DNA from: Lachnospiraceae bacterium
GTDB taxonomy: Bacteria; Bacillota; Clostridia; Lachnospirales; Lachnospiraceae
DNA: 9,228 nt
Assembly (NCBI GenBank): GCA_017475845.1
Contig: JAFVEU010000060.1
Location: forward strand, 1 to 9,228
Direction of reading: 5' to 3'
The notes beneath the pieces were generated by a model. That model had not been told where the DNA came from. It ran no database searches and was given only the letters and a program-made list of their open reading frames with translations. Below are positions 1 to 5,159 of the stretch, one piece after another (position 1 is the stretch's first letter; every line of letters begins with the position of its first letter). A program made the position numbers and the translations under genes.

Positions 1-2
1 CT

Positions 3-1121
3 ACTGCTGCAGCTTTCCCTGCAGCCTATGATACGGTCATCTCCGTTGCAGCCACAACCAGGAATGATGATCTGGCAAGTTATTCCAATTACGGAGACTG
101 GGTGGATATTGCCGCTCCCGGATCCTTTATCACATCCAGCTTTGTTACAGGTAAGAAAAACGTGATAACAGCTACCGGCGATAATAATACAACCTATGGC
201 TGTATCAGCGGCACTTCCATGGCCTGTCCCGTAACTGCCGGTGTAGTGGCCCTGATGTATGCTGCCAATCCGGATCTCATGGCAGCTCAGACCAGCGAGG
301 CGGTTGATGCCATAAGGGAAGCGCTTCTAGGCACCACCGACGAAAAAGAATATGTCTATGGTGACCACAGCATAAAGGGACTGGTACAGGCGGATAAGGC
401 TGTGGCTGCAGCAAAGGAAGCGAAGGTTCAGGTCAATAAAAAGTATACCCTTATGAACGCGGCCGGAACTTTCGGAGCACATATCACCGGAAAGATCGCA
501 AGAGGGACCAAGGTACAGCTCTCCTTCGGTGACCTGAAGGGCGAAAAGAAGGATAAGAGCTTAAAGAAAGCCCTTAAATCCGCCAAGTGGAGCAGTAGTG
601 CCCCGGCTGTACTGACCGTTAAAAACGGAAAGGTAAAATGCAATAAGAAAGCTTCTCCCGGAACAAAGGTAACTATAACCGCAGAAGCTGACGGAGATGT
701 GATGAAATGTGATTATATCGTTACGGAGCGTCTCATAGGTGCCGGTTACTGTGTAACAACAACAAACCGCAAGGGGAAGATGAAGCTTAAGCTCCATGGC
801 AAGAGTAATTGGACAGCTTATAAAGATAACAACATAAGCCTTACGGATCCTTCCTTAAATTTTAAATATACGAATCTTGTTTTTTCCAAAGACTCGGATG
901 ACCTGAAGAATAATAACTGGGGATATCTGGCAGACGGAAAGTTTGAATATATTGTAACAATAAAGGACAAGGATATTAAAAAGGGAAATATTGAAGTGCA
1001 GTATTCCGACAAAGGAAAGCCCATCATGGCAACACTTAAGAAGGCGGGTAAATACACCATAAGTTATAAGACCATAGAGGGATCGAACGTGGGATTTACA
1101 TGTAAGATCACAGTAAAGTGA
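3..1121 (+). CDS. Subtilisin-like (S8) serine protease, C-terminal part, truncated by window start
   Basis: The frame is open from the first bases and ends at TGA 1119-1121, so the N-terminus, including the Asp and His of the triad, lies outside the window. What remains starts in the late S8 catalytic domain: a SNYGDWVDIAAPGS block at about 81-122, then the nucleophile motif GTSMACPVTAGV with the catalytic Ser codon at 216-218. From about 430 a Lys-rich beta-structured tail follows, with an Ig-like (Big_2-like) block (SAKWSSSAPAVLTVKNGKVK) and a second beta-rich block ending in KITVK. There is no LPXTG motif or membrane anchor, so the product is probably secreted. The tail aligns by eye with the tail of the next gene, so the two are paralogs. 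A GTG at 102 is only an internal codon. Confidence in the S8 family is high; substrate is unknown. Confidence 0.93.
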   Translation, partial: TAAAFPAAYDTVISVAATTRNDDLASYSNYGDWVDIAAPGSFITSSFVTGKKNVITATGDNNTTYGCISGTSMACPVTAGVVALMYAANPDLMAAQTSEAVDAIREALLGTTDEKEYVYGDHSIKGLVQADKAVAAAKEAKVQVNKKYTLMNAAGTFGAHITGKIARGTKVQLSFGDLKGEKKDKSLKKALKSAKWSSSAPAVLTVKNGKVKCNKKASPGTKVTITAEADGDVMKCDYIVTERLIGAGYCVTTTNRKGKMKLKLHGKSNWTAYKDNNISLTDPSLNFKYTNLVFSKDSDDLKNNNWGYLADGKFEYIVTIKDKDIKKGNIEVQYSDKGKPIMATLKKAGKYTISYKTIEGSNVGFTCKITVK

Positions 1122-3121
1122 TGAACAGGAACAGTATTGCGGTTTTGATCGCAGTTTCATTGATCATTTCTCCGGTTGGCATCCGGGGAGAGGAGCCGGA
1201 AAGGGAGGAGCTTTCTCCCGTTTCGGCGTGTCTCCTTTCAGAGGCGGAAAAGCTTGATTCCATGGAAGCAGGGCTTGATTATGTGGATCATGAGGCTGTG
1301 TATATTGCAGGGGATCTGAGGGAGGCTGAGAAGACTGCCGAGAGCTGCGGCGGAAAGCTTGTAAGCTTTGACCACTCCGTTGCCAGAGTGAGATTTAAGA
1401 AGAACACTGCAGCGGCTCTCAGGGAGGCGGCATATTACGGAGCTCCGGACAGGGTGATAGAACCCAATTACCTCTTTTCGCTCTGCGACATGGAGCTTGC
1501 TTCAAGTGTCCAGGACCCTTTCTTATCCCCGGGATCTGCTTCCTATCAATATTTTCATGAAAAGATCAGGGATAAGAAGGTAATAGACAGTGTGTCCGGA
1601 GAAGGGATCCGGGTGGCAGTCATTGATTCCGGAGTGAATCCATATCACGAAGAGCTTATCGGACGGGTGTCCGTAAACTACCTGGAGGATGCACATGAAG
1701 GCACCTATGGCATAGATACCCTGGGCCACGGTACTCACGTTACCGGTATAATCGCTGCCGCTTACAATAACGGACTGGGTGGTTACGGAGTGGCACCTTC
1801 GGTTTCCGTCGAATCCATTCAGGTAACGGTTTCAGGGAAGGATTTTTCCCTTTCAAGTGTTGCGGAAGCCATCGGAATTGCGGTTGAAAAGGATGTGCAT
1901 GTTATAAACATGAGTCTTGGCGGGGTTTCCGGGAGCTTTTTACTCCAGGAAATGCTGGACAGGGCCTATGAAAAGGGCATAGTCTGCGTAGGCGCCGCAG
2001 GAAACGGGGAAAAGATAAACGGGGTCAATATAGGACAGGACAGTAAGCACTATCCCGCTGCCGCGGATCACTGTATTTCGGTAGCATCCACCACTATGGA
2101 CGATAAGCTGTCAAGGTTTTCCAATTACGGCGACTGGGTGGATACAGCGGCTCCGGGAAGTGATATTTATTCTACCTATAAAAGCAATGAAGGCTTAAGC
2201 ACCAATGCCTATAAAAAGATGGGCGGCACGTCACAGGCTGCACCGGTGGTTTCGGCAGTGGCGGCTCTTCTCTATTCGGCAAGCCCTGAGCTCCTTAAAA
2301 TGAAGAATGCTGCCTCCGCAGGCCTTATCACTGAACTTATCTGCACAACGGGAGACGGGAAGGCATATTCGAGTCCCGAAAGCGAAGGAAGTATAGATAC
2401 CGGTATCGTGCAGGCGGACAGGGCGGTGGAAGCAGCCGCAGCCTTTAAGAGGGCTTCGGAATACAGTATAATGGATAAGGCAGGGCATTACGGCACGGTC
2501 CTTTCAGGCTCTGTATGTGAAAAGAAGAGCATTAAGCTGTCTGTGGGAGACAGTTCCGGAAAAGCAATAGACAAGTCCTTACTGAAAAGCGTGGTTTGGA
2601 CTAGCAGCGACCCCGGAAGATTCAAGGTAAGTAAGGGAAAGGTCAGGCTTACAAAAGCCGCTCACTTCGGGGACACTGGTCTCATAACCGCATCCATCGG
2701 GGGAGAAACTCTGTATTTTGTTCTGTCCGTGGATCACAGGACTAAAAAGATGGGGACGGTAAATAAGGATGATAACCGGGTGAAGAGCAGCATGACCCGG
2801 GAAATTAAGTCAGGGGACGTGATCGATATCTCAAGTCCGGATGCGGCAGTAAGCGGTGACAGGGTATATGCCTTTTCCTCCACAAAGAGATCCGATGTCT
2901 CAAATATAACAAGCCCGGATGTGGCGAGGATCGCTGACAGGAAATACAGCTACGCACTGACCATATCACCTAAGGATCTTAAAAGAGTAACGGTCATGGA
3001 AACGGATCCTTCCGGAGCGCCTGTCGTAATAAAGGCCGGTACTCCCGGAAAGATAAGGATAAAGTATAAGCTGCTGAACGGTTCGGATAAGACATTTAAG
3101 CTCATTCTGGATGTTAAGTAG
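1121..3121 (+). CDS. Secreted subtilisin-like (S8) serine protease with prodomain and Ig-like C-terminal tail
   Basis: Complete 666-residue protein. The ATG at 1121 overlaps the previous stop (TGATG); an in-frame GTG at 1118 would add one Met. No clear Shine-Dalgarno site is seen, which suggests translational coupling to the upstream paralog. Residues 1-23 form a Sec-type signal peptide (hydrophobic AVLIAVSLIISPVGI). Residues 30-130 resemble an I9/fervidolysin-type prodomain (VYIAGDL, GGKLVSFDHSVARVRF, VIEPNYLF). The peptidase domain spans about 160-420: Asp169 in VAVIDSGV, His203 in GHGTHVTGI, oxyanion Asn295 in GAAGNGE and Ser371 in GGTSQAAPVVSAV. All three catalytic residues are present, so it should be active after prodomain removal. 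Residues ~440-666 hold an Ig-like domain (VVWTSSDP, FKVSKGKVRL) and a final beta domain. No cell-wall anchor is seen. It likely degrades extracellular protein or processes secreted proteins; substrate is unknown. Confidence 0.95.
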   Translation: MNRNSIAVLIAVSLIISPVGIRGEEPEREELSPVSACLLSEAEKLDSMEAGLDYVDHEAVYIAGDLREAEKTAESCGGKLVSFDHSVARVRFKKNTAAALREAAYYGAPDRVIEPNYLFSLCDMELASSVQDPFLSPGSASYQYFHEKIRDKKVIDSVSGEGIRVAVIDSGVNPYHEELIGRVSVNYLEDAHEGTYGIDTLGHGTHVTGIIAAAYNNGLGGYGVAPSVSVESIQVTVSGKDFSLSSVAEAIGIAVEKDVHVINMSLGGVSGSFLLQEMLDRAYEKGIVCVGAAGNGEKINGVNIGQDSKHYPAAADHCISVASTTMDDKLSRFSNYGDWVDTAAPGSDIYSTYKSNEGLSTNAYKKMGGTSQAAPVVSAVAALLYSASPELLKMKNAASAGLITELICTTGDGKAYSSPESEGSIDTGIVQADRAVEAAAAFKRASEYSIMDKAGHYGTVLSGSVCEKKSIKLSVGDSSGKAIDKSLLKSVVWTSSDPGRFKVSKGKVRLTKAAHFGDTGLITASIGGETLYFVLSVDHRTKKMGTVNKDDNRVKSSMTREIKSGDVIDISSPDAAVSGDRVYAFSSTKRSDVSNITSPDVARIADRKYSYALTISPKDLKRVTVMETDPSGAPVVIKAGTPGKIRIKYKLLNGSDKTFKLILDVK

Positions 3122-3152
3122 ACGTTCTTTATATATGTGGGGAAGACAGATC

Positions 3153-3326
3153 ATGGAAAGGGAATTCGAAACGGAATTTGCAAGGAAACTGTATTTTGAG
3201 CTTTCGGCGCTCATCGATGTGAGCTGCATCAAGAGAAGGTATATAAGCCAGAAGTATATCTGGAAGCTTTGGAAAAAGGTGTTTAAGGATCACTGCGGCT
3301 ATAAGAGGATCTTTTATCTGCCGTGA
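3153..3326 (+). CDS. Possible small basic protein, 57 residues, unrecognised
   Basis: The ORF runs from ATG 3153 to TGA 3324-3326, between the protease stop (3121) and pta. A GGGGAAG purine run lies about 8 bases before the ATG. An in-frame ATG at 3111 would overlap the end of the protease gene and lacks a comparable site, so the shorter start is preferred. The product begins MEREFETEFARKLYFELSAL and becomes basic and aromatic (SQKYIWKLWKKVFKD), with two Cys. It has no signal peptide or obvious transmembrane segment. The start is acidic/amphipathic and the end cationic. I do not recognise a family. Codon choice matches the neighbours and the ORF fills the gap neatly, but it is short, so it could be chance. 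Confidence 0.45.
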   Translation: MEREFETEFARKLYFELSALIDVSCIKRRYISQKYIWKLWKKVFKDHCGYKRIFYLP

Positions 3327-3339
3327 ACCGGTATTGGGA

Positions 3340-3345
3340 AAGGAG
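3340..3345 (+). promoter_or_regulatory. Shine-Dalgarno site for pta
   Basis: AAGGAG lies four bases before ATG 3350. It supports ATG 3350 over the in-frame GTG at 3323, which lies upstream of this site and inside the stop region of the preceding small ORF. Confidence 0.7.
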
Positions 3346-3349
3346 TTTT

Positions 3350-4384
3350 ATGGACAGCAATATTGACAGAAAAAATGATTTCATCACCAGAGTATTCGAC
3401 AGGGCCTCAAAGGAAGTAAAGACCATAGTCCTGCCCGAGTCAAATGACAACAGGGTGATAAGGGCAGCCACCTGGGCCCTGAGGGACGGTATCGCAAATA
3501 TCATAATGATAGGCGATGAAGAGAAGGTTTCGGAAAGGGCCAAGAAGATGAGGGTGGATATCTCGGATATCGTCTTTGTGGATCCCCTGAAGCACCCGAA
3601 ATTCAATGAATATAAGGATCTGCTGGTGGAGCTTCGGAGCCATAAGGGCATGACTCCGGAAAAGGCTGAGGAGATCTTAAGGAACGACTATCTGACATAC
3701 GGTATCATGATGGTAAAGGCCGGGGACGCCGACGGAATGGTGGCGGGAGCCTGCCACGCCACAGCGGACACCTTAAGACCCGCGCTCCAGATACTCCGTA
3801 CCGCTCCGGGAGTGGAGATGGTTTCCGGTTTCTTTATAATGTGCGTCCCGGACTGTGACATGGGAGAAAAGGGTACCTTCGTATTCGGGGACTGCGGACT
3901 GAATCAGGATCCTGATTCAAATGAGCTTGCGATCATTGCAAAGACCAGCGCGGATTCCTTTAAATCTTTGGTTGGAGCACAGCCCAAGGTTGCCATGCTT
4001 TCACACTCCACCAAGGGAAGCGCAAAGCATGTGCTGGTGGATAAGGTCAAGGAAGCGGTGAACATAGCCCATGATAAATATCCCGGACTTATCCTGGACG
4101 GAGAGCTGCAGCTGGATGCGGCCATAGTTCCGGAGGTGGCTGAAAGCAAGGCCCCGGATTCCTTTGTGGCAGGAAACGCCAATGTACTCATCTTCCCCAA
4201 TCTGGATGCTGGAAATATCGGCTACAAGCTGGTACAGCGTCTTGGGAAGGCTGATGCCTACGGGCCGCTCCTCCAGGGCCTTTCAAAGCCCGTGAACGAT
4301 CTTTCCAGAGGCTGCAACGTAAGCGATGTGGAAGGTGTTATCGCGATAACCGCCGTACAGGCCCAGATTGCGGAACCAAGATAA
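3350..4384 (+). CDS. pta: Phosphate acetyltransferase
   Basis: The 344-residue product matches the usual length of single-domain Pta (about 325-340 residues). It catalyses acetyl-CoA + phosphate = acetyl phosphate + CoA in the cytoplasm. With acetate kinase this makes ATP and acetate in fermenting Clostridia. Family blocks in order: TIVLPESNDNRVIRAA near the N-terminus, DGMVAGACHATADTLRPALQ, LSHSTKGSAKHVLVDKV (from residue 217), GELQLDAAIVPEVAESKAPD, FPNLDAGNIGYKLVQRLG and KPVNDLSRGCNVSDV. Ser319, Arg320 and Asp326 in the last block occupy the positions of the catalytic Ser/Arg/Asp of Methanosarcina thermophila Pta (S309, R310, D316). These blocks favour Pta over phosphate butyryltransferase. 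No acetate kinase gene follows, although ackA is often adjacent in Firmicutes. The neighbours give no metabolic context. Confidence 0.96.
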   Translation: MDSNIDRKNDFITRVFDRASKEVKTIVLPESNDNRVIRAATWALRDGIANIIMIGDEEKVSERAKKMRVDISDIVFVDPLKHPKFNEYKDLLVELRSHKGMTPEKAEEILRNDYLTYGIMMVKAGDADGMVAGACHATADTLRPALQILRTAPGVEMVSGFFIMCVPDCDMGEKGTFVFGDCGLNQDPDSNELAIIAKTSADSFKSLVGAQPKVAMLSHSTKGSAKHVLVDKVKEAVNIAHDKYPGLILDGELQLDAAIVPEVAESKAPDSFVAGNANVLIFPNLDAGNIGYKLVQRLGKADAYGPLLQGLSKPVNDLSRGCNVSDVEGVIAITAVQAQIAEPR

Positions 4385-4393
4385 GGCTCCGCT

Positions 4394-4437
4394 CCGGACC
4401 GGCAGTCTTTGAAAAATATCTGCCGGAAGCTGTCCGG
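4394..4437 (+). other. Two-part stem-loop after pta
   Basis: CCGGAC (4394-4399) can pair with GTCCGG (4432-4437), enclosing CGGCAG (4400-4405) with CTGCCG (4420-4425) and an A/T-rich loop. It begins 10 bases after the pta stop, so it could end or stabilise the pta transcript. The sequence after it (gcttcgtatatataaat) has no T-run, so it is not a canonical intrinsic terminator. Pairing was found by eye. Confidence 0.5.
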
Positions 4438-4463
4438 GCTTCGTATATATAAATAATCAAGAT

Positions 4464-4495
4464 AAGCTGCCGCCGTCAGATGGCGGGAATAGCTT
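4464..4495 (+). other. Interrupted hairpin in the leader of the chaperone-like gene
   Basis: AAGCT (4464-4468) pairs with AGCTT (4491-4495), and CCGCC (4470-4474) pairs with GGCGG (4482-4486), around a 7-base loop. It lies 22 bases before the nearest Shine-Dalgarno-like site. An A/T-rich TATATAAAT run just upstream (4446-4454) could be a -10 element, but I find no matching -35. A role as leader structure or weak terminator is inference. Confidence 0.4.
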
Positions 4496-4516
4496 GATCT
4501 GATAAGAGTCCTGCTG

Positions 4517-4523
4517 AAAGGAG
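4517..4523 (+). promoter_or_regulatory. Distant Shine-Dalgarno-like site for the 173-residue gene
   Basis: AAAGGAG ends 14 bases before ATG 4538, longer than the usual 5-9. An in-frame TAG at 4526-4528 prevents any longer start, so ATG 4538 stands. Its initiation looks weaker than that of the next gene. Confidence 0.45.
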
Positions 4524-4537
4524 CATAGGCTGTTGAT

Positions 4538-5059
4538 ATGGAAGACAGAAAACTTGAACTGTTAAAGAAACTTGAAAAGAGCTTTGCGGATGATCCGGAT
4601 ATAGAAGAGGTCTCCCTCTTTACGAAAGAGGAGCTTAATGCCCCTATGGACGTTCTGAGGATGCTGGTCACGGATTACGGCCCGGGACTCATAGATGTTC
4701 TGGCGGAGTTTTCCTTTATCCCCTTTGAGGGAGAGGCGGAGGTATGGTATTTCTCCTCTGTTGTCACCATAAAGAACAACATACCGAAGGACGCCGTGTC
4801 AGCTCTGGCCGGCGCTGCAGCAAGACTCAATTTCTTTCTTCCCTACGGATCCTTCGGCATAAATCCCTCGGGAGATACTCTTGCATTTAAGAATGTGACC
4901 CTTATAAAGACCGCGGATCCCGATAAAAATGTGCTTGAATCCATGGAGCTTGCGGTGGACAGGGCCCTATTCATACCGGAAGGCTATTCGGAGCTTCTTA
5001 TAGGGGTGGCAGAGGGAAGAGTACTCTTAAGTGATTTCATAGACTCGCTTCCGGAATAG
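4538..5059 (+). CDS. Small acidic protein, YbjN / type III secretion chaperone-like (tentative)
   Basis: This 173-residue cytoplasmic protein has no signal peptide or membrane segment and is strongly acidic (31 Asp/Glu against 15 Lys/Arg by hand count). It has an N-terminal helix (KLELLKKLEKSFADD), then an alternating beta/helix pattern: EVWYFSSVVTIKNNIP, a helix DAVSALAGAAARLNFF, LPYGSFGINPSGDTLAFKN (from residue 101), VTLIKT, and a C-terminal helical part. The block combining LNFFLPYG, F.I...GDTL and a following strand resembles the YbjN family, whose fold is related to type III secretion chaperones (CesT-like). Small size, acidity and position just upstream of a large Sec-signal-less protein all fit a dedicated chaperone. 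The family call is by eye and the chaperone role is inference; it could instead be an unrelated regulatory or hypothetical protein. It shares the unit with the 913-residue gene, 100 bp downstream. Confidence 0.85.
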   Translation: MEDRKLELLKKLEKSFADDPDIEEVSLFTKEELNAPMDVLRMLVTDYGPGLIDVLAEFSFIPFEGEAEVWYFSSVVTIKNNIPKDAVSALAGAAARLNFFLPYGSFGINPSGDTLAFKNVTLIKTADPDKNVLESMELAVDRALFIPEGYSELLIGVAEGRVLLSDFIDSLPE

Positions 5060-5094
5060 GTACTGTAAAGTTTTCTATGAAAACTTTACGGTAC
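5060..5094 (+). repeat. Near-perfect 16-bp palindrome (hairpin) with 3-base loop
   Basis: The arms 5060-5075 (starting GTACTGTAAAG) and 5079-5094 (ending CTTTACGGTAC) pair over 16 positions with a single G-T wobble; the loop is TAT. It starts directly after the TAG stop of the chaperone-like gene. No T-run follows, so it is not a standard terminator. Possible roles are mRNA processing or protection, attenuation, or a dispersed palindromic element. Confidence 0.9.
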
Positions 5095-5098
5095 GCAG

Positions 5099-5135
5099 GC
5101 CACGCCGCCGCGAAGCGGCATTTGAATGGCGTGGC
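5099..5135 (+). other. Compound GC-rich hairpin before the 913-residue gene
   Basis: GCCACGCC (5099-5106) pairs perfectly with GGCGTGGC (5128-5135). Nested inside, GCCGC (5107-5111) pairs with GCGGC (5115-5119) around a GAA loop. It ends 11 bases before the Shine-Dalgarno site at 5147 and leaves that site free. Together with the preceding palindrome it could partly end upstream transcription or protect the 5' end of a processed downstream mRNA. Confidence 0.8.
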
Positions 5136-5146
5136 TCTCAAAATTA

Positions 5147-5153
5147 GAGGAGG
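5147..5153 (+). promoter_or_regulatory. Strong Shine-Dalgarno site for the 913-residue gene
   Basis: GAGGAGG lies six bases before ATG 5160. It is the best ribosome binding site in the window and suggests the large protein is translated more strongly than the chaperone-like protein upstream. Confidence 0.85.
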
Positions 5154-5159
5154 CCTTTC

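Noticed and set aside
428..1160. Overlapping minus-strand ORFs opposite the first protease (428-643, 561-797, 818-1060, 855-1160)
   Set aside because: They lie antisense to a frame with clear S8 homology, show no family motif and are Cys/Leu/Ser-rich in the way of antisense translations.
3111..3152. ATG 3111 as start of the small basic ORF
   Set aside because: It overlaps the conserved protease end and lacks a ribosome site; ATG 3153 has one.
3323..3349. GTG 3323 as start of pta
   Set aside because: It would add nine residues outside the family pattern, overlaps the preceding ORF stop and lies upstream of the AAGGAG that serves ATG 3350.
3283..4671. Minus-strand ORFs opposite pta and the start of the chaperone-like gene
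   Set aside because: Ser/Leu-rich antisense products of a highly conserved pta gene, with no plausible ribosome site or family signal.
5060..5135. Classical intrinsic terminator between the chaperone-like and 913-residue genes
   Set aside because: Both hairpins are strong but neither is followed by a T-run on either strand.
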